DNA of 64,000 nt from Paraburkholderia bonniea (GTDB taxonomy: Bacteria; Pseudomonadota; Gammaproteobacteria; Burkholderiales; Burkholderiaceae), in contig NZ_QPEQ01000001.1 of NCBI RefSeq assembly GCF_009455625.1, forward strand, positions 2,728,001 through 2,792,000, written 5' to 3'. The notes under the pieces are model-generated. The model worked only from the letters and a program-made list of their open reading frames with translations. It had not been told where the DNA came from and searched no databases. Shown here piece after piece: positions 9,915 through 20,660 of the stretch. Made by a program: the position numbers and the translations under genes. The first letter of the stretch is position 1, and each line of letters begins with the position of its first letter.

Positions 9915-10142
9915 GGCGAAATGTGGTGTCGCTTTAATGGCAGTGCAACTGCGGGTCCAGCCTCAACCCGCTGGCGAAGCACCTGCGAAAAGCAGTGCCT
10001 GGTCAGGCTCAAACTCGCCGCGGGTCGTCGGAACGGCGACATTTTAACGATAATCCCCGGCAGCGCTGAGCCAATCGCGGCGGCCTCGCTGGCCGGGACG
10101 TTCCCGGTTCTTTTCAGACCTTACCTATGGTGTAATGCCGCA

Positions 10143-11045
10143 ATGCAAGTTTCCAGCCAGTTCAAAACCGTGGCGCTTGTCGGGCGCAGTAATACGCCGG
10201 GCATCGGCGAGCCACTTATCGCGCTTGCCACATGTATCGCCAGACGCGGCTTCGACGTCGTATTCGAAGCCGAAACTGCCCGCGAAATCGGTGTCTCAGG
10301 CTATCCCGCGTTACACCCCGCCGAGATCGGCGCACAGGCCGACGTGGCCGTGGTGCTGGGCGGCGACGGCACGATGCTCGGTATCGGCCGCCAGCTCGCG
10401 CCGTATAAAACCCCGCTGATTGGCATCAACCATGGCCGGCTCGGTTTTATCACCGACATCCCCGTCTCAGATATGCACGAGATCGTGCCGCAGATGCTCA
10501 GCGGCAGCTTCGAGCGTGAAGAACGCATGCTGCTCGAAGCTCGCATCATGCGCGGCAACCAGGTGATTTATCAGGCGCTCGCATTCAATGACGTGGTGGT
10601 CAACCGCAGTGGTTTTTCCGGTATGGCGGAGTTACGGGTGTCGGTCGATAACCGCTTCATGTACAACCAGCGCTCCGATGGCCTGATTGTCGCCACGCCT
10701 ACAGGGTCAACCGCGTATGCGCTGTCGTCATCCGGGCCGATCCTGCATCCACAGCTTCAGGGGCTGGTGCTGGTGCCTATCGCACCGCATGCGCTGTCGA
10801 ACCGGCCCATCGTGCTGCCGGACAACTCCAGGGTCAGCATCCAGATCATTGCGGGGCGTGACGTCAACGTGAATTTCGACATGCAGTCGTTCACCGCGCT
10901 CGAACTCAACGACACCATCGAAGTGCTCCGCTCGCGGCATACCGTGCCGTTTTTACATCCAGTCGGCTACAGCTATTACGCAACGCTGCGCAAAAAACTG
11001 CACTGGAACGAATACCCATCGCACGAAGACGATCCCGCGTCTTAA
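10143..11045 (+). CDS. nadK: NAD kinase
   Basis: 300 residues from ATG 10143 ([15 protein letters not shown]). A longer open frame upstream has no family resemblance. Phosphorylates NAD to NADP. The GGDGTML motif (residues 73-79), the [13 protein letters not shown] segment and [16 protein letters not shown] are diagnostic. The hrcA-nadK-recN arrangement is common in betaproteobacteria. Followed 66 bases later by recN on the same strand. Confidence 0.98.
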   Translation: MQVSSQFKTVALVGRSNTPGIGEPLIALATCIARRGFDVVFEAETAREIGVSGYPALHPAEIGAQADVAVVLGGDGTMLGIGRQLAPYKTPLIGINHGRLGFITDIPVSDMHEIVPQMLSGSFEREERMLLEARIMRGNQVIYQALAFNDVVVNRSGFSGMAELRVSVDNRFMYNQRSDGLIVATPTGSTAYALSSSGPILHPQLQGLVLVPIAPHALSNRPIVLPDNSRVSIQIIAGRDVNVNFDMQSFTALELNDTIEVLRSRHTVPFLHPVGYSYYATLRKKLHWNEYPSHEDDPAS

Positions 11046-11111
11046 ACCGTCACCCGCGCTGCATCCTTTTGTCTTTTTGTCCCCTTGGCTCTTTAAGCGA
11101 ACTCACGTCCC

Positions 11112-12791
11112 ATGCTTCGTCATCTCTCGATACGCGACTTTGTGATCGTGGCTACGCTCGATCTCGAATTCGACACTGGCTTTTCGGTTTTTTCCGGCGA
11201 AACCGGCGCGGGCAAGTCGATTCTGATTGATGCGCTAGCCCTGACGCTCGGCGCGCGCGCTGACGCCAGCGTGGTTCGCACCGGGCAGACACGCGCCGAC
11301 ATCAGCGCCGAATTCGACACCCATGCGCAAGTGGAACGCTGGCTCGACGACCTGGCGCTCAATCAGACACCACGTGCCGCTGAAACCGATCCGCCCGTCA
11401 GTACGGTGATGCTGCGCCGGGTGATCGACACGCATGGCCGCTCGCGGGCGTTTATCAACGGCACAGCGGCCACCCTCACGCAGTTACGCACGCTGGGCGA
11501 AATGCTGGTGGAAATACACGGGCAGCACGCCCACCAACTGCTGATGCGCCCAGAGGCGCAGCGGGAGTTATTCGATACCCATGCGGGCCTGCTGGCCTCA
11601 GCGGCTGAGGTCAACCGCGCCTGGCGCAACTGGCGCGAAGCCACGCAGGCAATCGAGCAGGCGCGTGTGCGTGAGCGCGAGCTGCAACTCGAACGCGAGC
11701 GGCTCGCCTGGCAACTGGCGGAGCTCGACAAGCTCGCGCCCCAGCCGGGTGAATGGGAAGAAATCAATAGCGAGCACCGGCGGCTGTCTCACTCCGCGAG
11801 TCTGATTGACGGCGTTCAGGACGCGCTCAGCATCCTGTCCGAATCAGACGCGGCGATGTTGACGCAACTCGCCGCCGTCACCTCGAAACTACGCGCGCTG
11901 GCCAGCATTGATCCAGCGCTCAATGACGCGCTGGCGGCGCTTGAGCCCGCCGAAATCCAGTTGCAGGAAGCGGCTTACTCGCTAAGCCATTACGCGCAAC
12001 GGCTCGAACTCGATCCCCAGCAACTCGCCCGGGCTGAAACACGTCTGGAGGCGCTGCATTCGGCGGCCCGCAAATTCCGCCTTCAACCCCATGCGCTGCC
12101 CGAAGAGCATGCCGCGCGCCAGGCGCAACTGGCCGCGCTCGATGCAGCCGCCGATCTCGATCATCTGCTCGCTCTCGAAGCCCAGGCGCGCGACGCCTAT
12201 TTCGTGCAAGGCAAACAGTTGTCGCAGGCGCGCGCGCAGGCAGCCGCGACATTAGGCGCGGCAGTCAGTGCCGGGATGCAGGATCTTTCGATGGCGGGCG
12301 GGTGCTTTGAGATTGCGCTCGTACCTCAGCCAGAAGGCAGCGCGTATGGCCTGGAGCAAATTGAATTCCGCGTGGCGGGCCACGCCGGGGTGCCGCTGCG
12401 GCCCCTCGCCAAGGTTGCCTCAGGTGGAGAGCTGGCGCGTATCAGCCTCGCGCTGGCCGTCATCGCTAGCGCCGCCAGCCCAACGTCGACGCTGATCTTC
12501 GATGAGGTGGATACCGGCATTGGCGGCGGCGTCGCGGAAGTCGTCGGCCGCTTGTTGCATCAGCTTGGACACGAGCGCCAGGTGCTGTGCGTCACACATT
12601 TGCCGCAGGTCGCGGCACGTGGCAACCATCACTTCCAGGTGACCAAGGCTTCCGACGGCGCGAACGGCACGCTCAGCACCGTCACGCCGCTCGACCGGGC
12701 CAGCCGGGTTGAAGAAGTAGCGCGCATGCTCGGCGGGCTGGCTATTACCGCGACGACACGCAAACACGCGAAAGAAATGCTGGCGGCGTAG
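11112..12791 (+). CDS. recN: DNA repair protein RecN
   Basis: 559 residues, an SMC-like ATPase for double-strand-break repair. Walker A GETGAGKS at residues 29-36, a long central coiled coil (about 150-380), the ABC signature SGGELARISLAL and Walker B TLIFDEVDTGIGG near the C-terminus. Normal length. Probably in one unit with nadK. I see no obvious LexA site immediately upstream. Confidence 0.97.
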   Translation: MLRHLSIRDFVIVATLDLEFDTGFSVFSGETGAGKSILIDALALTLGARADASVVRTGQTRADISAEFDTHAQVERWLDDLALNQTPRAAETDPPVSTVMLRRVIDTHGRSRAFINGTAATLTQLRTLGEMLVEIHGQHAHQLLMRPEAQRELFDTHAGLLASAAEVNRAWRNWREATQAIEQARVRERELQLERERLAWQLAELDKLAPQPGEWEEINSEHRRLSHSASLIDGVQDALSILSESDAAMLTQLAAVTSKLRALASIDPALNDALAALEPAEIQLQEAAYSLSHYAQRLELDPQQLARAETRLEALHSAARKFRLQPHALPEEHAARQAQLAALDAAADLDHLLALEAQARDAYFVQGKQLSQARAQAAATLGAAVSAGMQDLSMAGGCFEIALVPQPEGSAYGLEQIEFRVAGHAGVPLRPLAKVASGGELARISLALAVIASAASPTSTLIFDEVDTGIGGGVAEVVGRLLHQLGHERQVLCVTHLPQVAARGNHHFQVTKASDGANGTLSTVTPLDRASRVEEVARMLGGLAITATTRKHAKEMLAA

Positions 12792-12968
12792 AGGTGGTAT
12801 GCGCTGGCATGGTGCAACAGCCTGAGATGGTCTCAGGCGGCGGTGTTTGCGGGTAACTAAAACTAAACCAGAGAGGCATCCGCGAATGGTGTAACGCTCA
12901 TGCGGCCGACAAAGCAGCACAGCAAGGACAGCCAGCGGTGCTGAAGCGCTATCTGTGCCACCTGCGCG

Positions 12969-13110
<142 letters not shown>

Positions 13111-13247
13111 CCCTACTGCCGTTGCCGTACTACGCGCTCTGCCATGCCGCCGCTCTCCCTCCGCCGCGCACCTACACCCTCCACGCGTTACCGCCGAAAT
13201 CGCAAGCAAGACGCCCCGCTCACCGCGCCGCCGTGCGCCTCCCGCCA

Positions 13248-16040
13248 CTAGCCAAACACCCGTTCCCACAAGCGCAGCACCGCCGCGCGCTCGGTAGCAA
13301 CGCTCGCGGGGTCCACTCGCGCGGTCTCCATGCCGTCCAGCCGCAGCTTGTGCTGCAAGCGCCGATAGGTCCGGTACGCCGCCCCCACTTCGTCAGCTTC
13401 CGCCTCGCTCATCAACCCAAGCCGCGACATCTTGCGCAGCAGCGTGATGTTGCCGGTATTGCTAATCAGTTCGGGCGCTTGCGCGGCGTGCAGCAGCACC
13501 CAGTACTGCACCGTGAACTCGATATCGACCATGCCGCCGCGGTCGTGTTTCAAATCAAATAACGCGCTGCGGTTCGGATGCCCTGCGGCTACCTTGGCCC
13601 GCATCTCCACGATGTCGCGCGCCAGCGCGGCAGCTTCGCGTGGCATCGTCAGCACCTGCTCGCGGATCGTTTCGAATTTCGCGCCGATCTGTGCGTCGCC
13701 CGCGCAGTAGCGGGCTCGTGACAACGCCTGGTGCTCCCAGACCCAAGCCGTGTTCGCGGCATCGCCTTCGCGTAGCTGGTAGCGGCGAAACGCGTCCAGA
13801 TCCGTCACCAGCAAGCCCGATTCGCCGTTCGGCCGCAAACGCAAATCGATGTCGAACAGCGAGCCAGCCCCGGTTGCCGTCGTGAGCCAGGTAATCAGCC
13901 GCCGGGTGAACAGCGCATAAGCCTCGGCGGCGGCTTCGTCAGCATCGTCGTACAGAAAAATCAGGTCGAGATCCGACGCGTAGCCTAGCTCCTTGCCCCC
14001 CAATTTGCCGTATGCAATCACGGCAAAACGCGGCACGTCGCGGTGCCGTTTGGCGAAGTGATGCCAGACTGCTTCGAGCGTCACGTCCAGCACCGCATCA
14101 GCCAGCGCGGAAAGCTGGTCGCTCACGTGCTCCACGCTTAACTTGCCGGCCAGATCAATCAGCAGGATGCGGAATACCTCGGCGTGATGTGCATGCCGCA
14201 GCAGGTCCATCTGCTGCTCAACGCCGTCCGTTGCAGCCAGCCTGCGCCGCAGCGATGCCCTGAATTCAGTCCAGTCGAACGGGCTGGCAATGGCCTCGTC
14301 ATCCAGCAGTTCATCCAGCAATTGCGGATGGCGAATCAAGTAGCCCGCAGCCCAGCGCGAGGCACCCAGCACGGACAGCACGCGATGCAGCGCCACTGGG
14401 TATTCGGTCAACAACGCCAGATAAGCGCCGCGCCGGCTCACCGCTTCGAGCAGGTCAAAGCAGCGCGCCACCACGTCGCCGCGCCGCTCACGCGGCTCCA
14501 GCGTGCGTGCGGCTTCCAGTGCGCGTTGCGCCACGCAGTCGAAACGTTGGCGGCTGCGCTCTGCCAGCCCGGCATAACGTGCCGATTGCCACACCCCGCG
14601 CAAGCGCGCCAGCAACGCGCCGGGTTGCTCAATCCCAAGCGCCTGCAACTGCGCGTGCAACGCGTCGTCGGCGCTGTCGTCGTCGAGCGCGCTGCTCCAG
14701 AGCCACGCGGCGGGGCTATCGTCCGGCACGCCGCAGCCGTTCTGGCCATTCACCTTGTCGGCAAAAATCTGGTCGAACTGGTGTTCCACCTGCTCGCGGT
14801 AAAGATCAAGTTGCGCCATCAGCGCCGGGTAGCTGTCGAACCCCATGACCCGTGCCAGACAGGCCCGCTCTTCAGCATCGACCGGCATCGCGTGGGTTTG
14901 TGCGTCGTTGCGGTATTGCAAGCGGTGCTCCAGGCGGCGCAAGAAGCGATAGGCCTGTGTCAGCGTGGCGCACACCGCTGGGTCGATCAGCGCCTGGTCT
15001 GCCGCATGCTGTAGCACCGCTAACGTCGGCTTCACACGAAAACCCGCGTCCTGCCCGCCGCGGATCAGTTGAAACACCTGCGCGCTGAATTCGATTTCGC
15101 GGATACCGCCCCGGCCCAGCTTGATGTCATCGGCTTTGTCAGGACGCATTGACGCGCGGCGCTGGGCTTCCTGACGAATCTGCACATGCAGCGCGCGAAT
15201 CGCATCAATCACGCCGAAATCGAGGTAACGGCGGTAAACGAACGGCGTCACGATGGCCTCAAGCTGCTGCGCGAGCCGCTGTGCGGCCGCACTGGTGGGC
15301 TCTGACACCAGCCGGCCCTTGATCCACGCGTAACGCTCCCACTCGCGGCCCTGCACGTAGAAATACTCTTCGAGCATGCCGAGGCTGCAAACCAATGGCC
15401 CCGCATCGCCGTTGGGCCGCAGCCGCATATCAACGCGAAACACATAACCATCGGCGCTCAGTTCCGCCAGCACGCCAATCAGACGCTTGCCCAGCCGGGT
15501 GAAATATTCCTGCACCGGAAGCGCCGCGCGCTGGCCACCGGTGGTGTCGCCGTCATCTTCATAGATAAAGATCAAGTCGATATCGGACGACACATTCAGT
15601 TCGCGCCCGCCCAGCTTGCCCATGCCAACCACCCCTAGCACCAGCTTTTCCCCCTGGGGCCCGCGCGGCTCGCCATACAGCACCTCCAGTTCAGCCGACA
15701 GCACGGCCAGCGCGCGCTGGAGCGCAATTTCGGCCAGATCAGTCATCGTGCCAGTGACTTCCGCGACATCGGCAGTGCCAGCCAGATCGCGCTCCATCAC
15801 CGCGCAAAACACTTCCGTGCGCCATTGGCGCAGTGCTTTTTTCAAGCGCTCTTCACCCAGCGCTGCCCCTGATGCTCCACCCAGCGCCTCGCACAACGCG
15901 TCGAAGCGGGCTTCAAGACGCTCCCGTGTCAGGGGCTCTGCCGCAAGGGCAGCAATCTGTTCAGCCAGTGCCGGGCGGGCAGTCAGCGCACGCTGGGCGT
16001 ACTGCGAATAGCGGGCACTCAAAAGGGTGTGGTCAGTCAT
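13248..16040 (-). CDS. glnE: Bifunctional glutamine synthetase adenylyltransferase/adenylyl-removing enzyme
   Basis: 930 residues from ATG 16040 (MTDHTLLSARYSQYA). The open frame continues 48 codons upstream, but that part is low-complexity and not family-like. Two nucleotidyltransferase domains are visible: the N-terminal one with GKLGGRELNVSSDIDLIFIYE and the C-terminal one with GKLGGKELGYASDLDLIFLYDD. Both keep the two catalytic aspartates (SDxDL), so both deadenylylation and adenylylation of glutamine synthetase should work. Regulated by PII protein in known systems. Divergent from the YhdP-family gene. Confidence 0.97.
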   Translation of the reverse strand: MTDHTLLSARYSQYAQRALTARPALAEQIAALAAEPLTRERLEARFDALCEALGGASGAALGEERLKKALRQWRTEVFCAVMERDLAGTADVAEVTGTMTDLAEIALQRALAVLSAELEVLYGEPRGPQGEKLVLGVVGMGKLGGRELNVSSDIDLIFIYEDDGDTTGGQRAALPVQEYFTRLGKRLIGVLAELSADGYVFRVDMRLRPNGDAGPLVCSLGMLEEYFYVQGREWERYAWIKGRLVSEPTSAAAQRLAQQLEAIVTPFVYRRYLDFGVIDAIRALHVQIRQEAQRRASMRPDKADDIKLGRGGIREIEFSAQVFQLIRGGQDAGFRVKPTLAVLQHAADQALIDPAVCATLTQAYRFLRRLEHRLQYRNDAQTHAMPVDAEERACLARVMGFDSYPALMAQLDLYREQVEHQFDQIFADKVNGQNGCGVPDDSPAAWLWSSALDDDSADDALHAQLQALGIEQPGALLARLRGVWQSARYAGLAERSRQRFDCVAQRALEAARTLEPRERRGDVVARCFDLLEAVSRRGAYLALLTEYPVALHRVLSVLGASRWAAGYLIRHPQLLDELLDDEAIASPFDWTEFRASLRRRLAATDGVEQQMDLLRHAHHAEVFRILLIDLAGKLSVEHVSDQLSALADAVLDVTLEAVWHHFAKRHRDVPRFAVIAYGKLGGKELGYASDLDLIFLYDDADEAAAEAYALFTRRLITWLTTATGAGSLFDIDLRLRPNGESGLLVTDLDAFRRYQLREGDAANTAWVWEHQALSRARYCAGDAQIGAKFETIREQVLTMPREAAALARDIVEMRAKVAAGHPNRSALFDLKHDRGGMVDIEFTVQYWVLLHAAQAPELISNTGNITLLRKMSRLGLMSEAEADEVGAAYRTYRRLQHKLRLDGMETARVDPASVATERAAVLRLWERVFG

Positions 16041-16238
16041 CGAAAGTCGGGCTCGGAAGGGAGGCTGGATGGGTCGCGGGAGAGGGCGCGGGAGGGTGTC
16101 TGAATTGCTGTTGCATGAGCCGGAGCAAGGCTTGTACCAAGGCCCAGCAAGGGCTCTGCCGAGCGGCAGGAGCGGGGAAGCCATGTGTTACATTCCACCG
16201 CTAAACCGCAAAACTACCACACCCATTCGCGCCGCCGC

Positions 16239-19200
16239 ATGTCCGAGCGAACCCCCTCCGCCGACCCGCCTCCTGCCCAGAATCCGCAGCGCAGCCGCCC
16301 TGGCGACCACGCGCTACTACGCCATACGCTTCGGCTGGCACTGTGCTTCGCTATCCTGCTTTATTTCCTCGCTGCCGGACTTTTTCTGGGGCTGCGCTAC
16401 GGCGTCCTGCCACGCATCGACGCATTGCGCCCGCGCATCGAGGCCATCGTCTCGGACAAACTCCATGCGCAAGTCACCATCGGCCGGCTCACCCCACGCT
16501 GGAGTGGTTTCCAGCCTGGCCTTGAGCTCACCGAGCTCACCATCCGCGAGCGCAACGGGCAAGTCGGGCTACGCATTCCGCATGCCAGCGCGACGCTGTC
16601 ATGGAAGTCGCTCTGGCACTTCACTCCGCTGCTTTCCAGCCTGATCGTCGATCAACCCGATCTGCTGATAGCTCGTGCCAGCGACGGCACGCTGTCGGTC
16701 GCAGGCGTGCCGATGCAAGGTGCCCACAGCAACGACAACGCCTTCACCACCTGGCTGCTGCGTCAGCAAGCAATCGTGCTGCGTGGCGGCACGCTGCGCT
16801 GGCGCGACGCACGGCATGCAGCACCCGAACTGACGCTCCGCGACCTCCGTCTGGCGGTCCTGAACGACGGCACGGACCACCGGCTCGCGCTCCAGGTATC
16901 ACCCGATGGCACCTTGCTGCATGGCCCGCTGGATTTTCGCGTGCGCTTTAGTCATGCGCGCCTCGCGGCTACCGGCAAACCCGGCAACTGGCGTGGCGAA
17001 GCCTATATGGCAACCGGCCCGGTCGATCTGCCGGCGCTGGCGCAACGGGTCAAGCTGCCGATCGAGATTTTTGCCGGGCGGGTCGACAACACCATCTGGT
17101 TCGACTTTGCCGATGGCCGTCTAACCTCAGCCAGCGGCAAGCTGAGCGGCGCTGAAATCGCCTTGCGCGTGCGCGCGACCCAACCACGCCTGAACGTGCC
17201 AGCCGCACGCTTTCGCTGGGCGCTCGCCATCGAGCCCAACGACTACACCTTGCAGTTGCACCGTCTGCGCGCCGAACTCGGACAAGCACCGCTGGCAGAT
17301 GGCACGCCCCTCACCCGCACCCTGGCGCTCAATACGTTTACCGGGCGCTACCGCGCCGCGGCGCAGCAACACGGCCTGCTGCTGAGCGTCAACGGCGACC
17401 GCGTCGATCTAGGCATCCTCGCTGAATTCAGCCGCGCGCTGCCGCTACCGCAGCGTTTTCTGAACGAACTGGTGCGCTTCGATCCACGCGGGCTGGTGGC
17501 CAATTACGTGATGTCCGTTGAACGTGCCGCACCCGACTCCGGCAATGCCACCGGTGAGCATGTAACCAGCGGCGACACCGAAGCCCTGCTGCATTACCGG
17601 CTCAAGGCGGATCTCCAGGGGATCAGCATGGCCGCTCAAGAACCACCACCGGGGCTGACCGCACATAACCACCCCCGCGCCGGGCTGCCTGGCTTCGAAA
17701 ACCTGTGGGGCACCATCGACGCCGACGAAACCCATGGCGCCGTCGCGCTCGATACGGCACAAGGTGCGCTCACGCTGCCGGGGGTATTCGACGACCCTCA
17801 TCTAAGCTTCGACCGGCTGCAAGGCCGCGCCCAATGGACCATCGGCCCCACCGCAACAGGCCAGCCGCACAAGGCATTCACGCTCAGCGTGCCAACCTTC
17901 AGCGTGGCCAACCCGGATGCCGCCGCGACGCTCAGCGCCAGCTACAGCAATCCCGGTCATGGACGTGGCTCACTCGACTTGAAAGCGCGTTTCGAGCGTG
18001 CCCAGGTCAAGCGCATCGTGCGTTATTTGCCAACCAGCATCAGCGAGCATCTGCGGCAGTATCTCGGCCACGGCCTGCAGGCGGGGGTCTCACACGGCGC
18101 GACGATTGAAGTGCGCGGCAATCTGGACAAATTCCCGTATACCCATGAGCCGAAAACGGGCGTATTCCAGATCAGTGCACCGTTCCGTGGCGGCAAGTTC
18201 GATCCGTCGCCCTATCCGCCGCAGAAGATGAAGGACGGCACGCCGAATCTCTGGCCCGCGCTGGAGGGCATCGACGGCACCTTCACGCTGCAGCAGAACC
18301 TGCTGCGGCTCGATGTCAGCCGCGGTCATTACCGGCGGGTGGTATTCAGCGGGGTCAAGGGCGGAATCGACGATTTAGGCTCACTGACGTCGAGCTTCAT
18401 CATCTCCGGCGCGGCCAATGGCCCGCTGGCCGACATGCTGGATTACGTCGATCAAAGCGCGCTTGGCGGCATGACGCGGCACGTCAGCAACCGTCTGCAC
18501 GCGGAGGGTCCGGCTACGCTCAAGCTCAAACTGACTGTGCCGCACACACCTCACCCCCATCCGGCAGTGGAAGGCTCGCTGGCGTTTGAACGTAACCAGC
18601 TCACGCTGAATGGCATGCCGCCACTATCGCAACTGAATGGCGTGCTGCATTTCAGCAGCCACACCGCGCATGCTGAGCAACTGCGCGGCCGCTTCATGGG
18701 CGGTGAGGTGCGCGCCAGCGGAGATCTACAGGAAAACGGCCATTACGCGTTTGACGTCTCAGGGCAGATGGCGCTTGATGCCGCTCAGCGTCTTGAGCTT
18801 TATCCCCCAGCGGCCCAACTGCTCAAGCATGTGCGCGGCAACGCGCCCTATCGCCTCAGCCTGAGCGGTGCCCGAGGCGGCCTGCCTGTCGTCAATGCCC
18901 AAGCCGATCTCACCGGTTTGGCACTGGCCTTCCCAGCCCCCTTCAACAAACCCGCGGGCACACCGATGCCACTGCGCCTTGCGTTCCAGCCTGCCGCATC
19001 CGCTGCATCCACCATAGCGGGCACCGCAAGTTCAGCGGGCGCAGACACCCGCCTGCACCGCGCAGATTTAACCTTCGGCCCGCTCACCGCGTCGTACCTG
19101 CTGCGGCGCACAGCAGCAGCACAAGCACCATTCAGCGTGGTAAGCGGGGCGATTGGCCTGAACCGGCCGGTCGAGCTACCCGCGGCTGGCGTCACCGCCA

Positions 19201-20492
19201 CGGCCGATATCAGCACGCTCGATGCCGACGCCTGGCGCACGCTCGCCGCCGAGATCCGCCCCGCCAGCGCCACGGCCGGGCCAAAGTCTGCGGCATTCTC
19301 CGCGTCGAATTTCAGCAGCAGCACGCTCACACCGTTCTTGCCGAACCAGTTCGCCATCCACATCGGCAACCTGACCTTGCTCAAGCGCCACTGGGACAGC
19401 GTGGTCATTGGCGCATCGCGCTCCGAAGACAAATGGCAAGCCAATATCGTTTCGAACCAGGTGTCAGGACACGTCGCATGGCTGCCAGGTGCCCAGCAGA
19501 ATTCGCCCGGCACGCTCCAGGCGCGCTTCGCGCGGCTGGTGATTCCGTCAGCCAGCGAGAACGACCTGCTGGGCCAGGCTATCGCCGCGCCCGCGCAGAA
19601 CATGCCGTCGATTGATCTGGTGGTCAACGAGCTGATCGTGCGCGACCGCCCCGTCGGCCAGCTGCGCGTGGACGCGCACAACGTCGAGGAAGACGGCGTG
19701 CCGATCTGGCGTCTGGATTCGCTCGAAATCATCAACCCCGCCGCCCAGCTAAGCGCCACCGGCAACTGGCGCACTGCGCGCCGCTTCGGCAAGCAGATCG
19801 ACGAGGACACGCCACGGCGCTCAGTATTCGATTTCAAACTCGATATCAAGGACGCTGGCTCGCTGTTACAGCAAGCCGGACTGCCGCACACCATCAAGGC
19901 CGGAGCCGGCACGCTGACGGGCAAGGTCGGCTGGCGCGGCGGGCCGACCACGGTCGATTACCCGAGCCTTGGAGGCCATCTGGCGCTCGACTTGCGTCAC
20001 GGTGAAATTCTCAAGGTCGACCCTGGCGTGGCCAAACTACTGGGCGTGCTGAGCCTGCAAAGCCTCACGCGCTTGCTGAGCACGCTCAGCTTCCGCGACG
20101 TGATCGGCGAAGGCCTGCCGTTTGAACACGTATCGGGCACCGGCACCATTCGCAACGGCGTCGGCCGCACTGACGATTTCGAATTGGTGACGGCCCCCGC
20201 TCGCGCTGACCTGCAAGGTTCAGTCGACCTCGCGCACGAAACCCAGGACCTGCGGGCCCATATCGTGCCGACGCTAAGCGCAGGGGCCGCCGTGGTAGCC
20301 GTGACGGTCATTAACCCTCTGCTTGGCCTGGGCGCGCTAGCGGCCGATCTGGCGCTGACGCAATCTATTGCTGTGGCCTTCGCCCAGAACTACGCGATTA
20401 CCGGCTCGTGGTCGAAACCGCACATTGAGCGGGTCCACGGCGATCACGGTAAGATGAGCCGCATGCCAGCAACGGCCACAGAGGCGGAGTAA
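16239..20492 (+). CDS. yhdP: YhdP/AsmA-like envelope protein (TIGR02099 type)
   Basis: 1417 residues from ATG 16239 (MSERTPSADPP); a GTG 18 codons earlier is possible. One N-terminal membrane helix (LALCFAILLYFLAAGLFLGL) anchors a very long periplasmic domain of repeated beta strands ending in an AsmA-like region (GHLALDLRHGEILKVDPGVA, then LLGVLSLQSLTRLL, then VSGTGTIRNGVGRTDDFEL). Relatives in Enterobacteria are thought to form bridges for phospholipid transport to the outer membrane. Its place beside glnE is common in betaproteobacteria. The family call rests on architecture and the C-terminal motifs; the symbol is by homology with the E. coli family. Confidence 0.85.
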   Translation: MSERTPSADPPPAQNPQRSRPGDHALLRHTLRLALCFAILLYFLAAGLFLGLRYGVLPRIDALRPRIEAIVSDKLHAQVTIGRLTPRWSGFQPGLELTELTIRERNGQVGLRIPHASATLSWKSLWHFTPLLSSLIVDQPDLLIARASDGTLSVAGVPMQGAHSNDNAFTTWLLRQQAIVLRGGTLRWRDARHAAPELTLRDLRLAVLNDGTDHRLALQVSPDGTLLHGPLDFRVRFSHARLAATGKPGNWRGEAYMATGPVDLPALAQRVKLPIEIFAGRVDNTIWFDFADGRLTSASGKLSGAEIALRVRATQPRLNVPAARFRWALAIEPNDYTLQLHRLRAELGQAPLADGTPLTRTLALNTFTGRYRAAAQQHGLLLSVNGDRVDLGILAEFSRALPLPQRFLNELVRFDPRGLVANYVMSVERAAPDSGNATGEHVTSGDTEALLHYRLKADLQGISMAAQEPPPGLTAHNHPRAGLPGFENLWGTIDADETHGAVALDTAQGALTLPGVFDDPHLSFDRLQGRAQWTIGPTATGQPHKAFTLSVPTFSVANPDAAATLSASYSNPGHGRGSLDLKARFERAQVKRIVRYLPTSISEHLRQYLGHGLQAGVSHGATIEVRGNLDKFPYTHEPKTGVFQISAPFRGGKFDPSPYPPQKMKDGTPNLWPALEGIDGTFTLQQNLLRLDVSRGHYRRVVFSGVKGGIDDLGSLTSSFIISGAANGPLADMLDYVDQSALGGMTRHVSNRLHAEGPATLKLKLTVPHTPHPHPAVEGSLAFERNQLTLNGMPPLSQLNGVLHFSSHTAHAEQLRGRFMGGEVRASGDLQENGHYAFDVSGQMALDAAQRLELYPPAAQLLKHVRGNAPYRLSLSGARGGLPVVNAQADLTGLALAFPAPFNKPAGTPMPLRLAFQPAASAASTIAGTASSAGADTRLHRADLTFGPLTASYLLRRTAAAQAPFSVVSGAIGLNRPVELPAAGVTATADISTLDADAWRTLAAEIRPASATAGPKSAAFSASNFSSSTLTPFLPNQFAIHIGNLTLLKRHWDSVVIGASRSEDKWQANIVSNQVSGHVAWLPGAQQNSPGTLQARFARLVIPSASENDLLGQAIAAPAQNMPSIDLVVNELIVRDRPVGQLRVDAHNVEEDGVPIWRLDSLEIINPAAQLSATGNWRTARRFGKQIDEDTPRRSVFDFKLDIKDAGSLLQQAGLPHTIKAGAGTLTGKVGWRGGPTTVDYPSLGGHLALDLRHGEILKVDPGVAKLLGVLSLQSLTRLLSTLSFRDVIGEGLPFEHVSGTGTIRNGVGRTDDFELVTAPARADLQGSVDLAHETQDLRAHIVPTLSAGAAVVAVTVINPLLGLGALAADLALTQSIAVAFAQNYAITGSWSKPHIERVHGDHGKMSRMPATATEAE

Positions 20493-20660
20493 AAGGCTTG
20501 GCAACACGCCGCTCCCGCCTCTCTCGACAGCCTTGCTGGCTTTTTCTGGTTGTGCCGCATCCCGCATCCCAGGCCTCATATTCCGCGCGGCTCGCGTGCT
20601 TTTTTGTGACCTTGGTGCCATTCTCTTGCCACCTTTTCGCCCGGAGTCTTCCGCCCACTC

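Noticed and set aside
9915..10142. CIRCE operator near hrcA
   Set aside because: No TTAGCACTC/GAGTGCTAA inverted repeat was found between hrcA and nadK, or before grpE and dnaK.
18848..19951. 367-codon minus-strand frame inside the YhdP-family gene
   Set aside because: Ser/Arg/Ala-rich antisense shadow; the plus strand matches a known family over its whole length.
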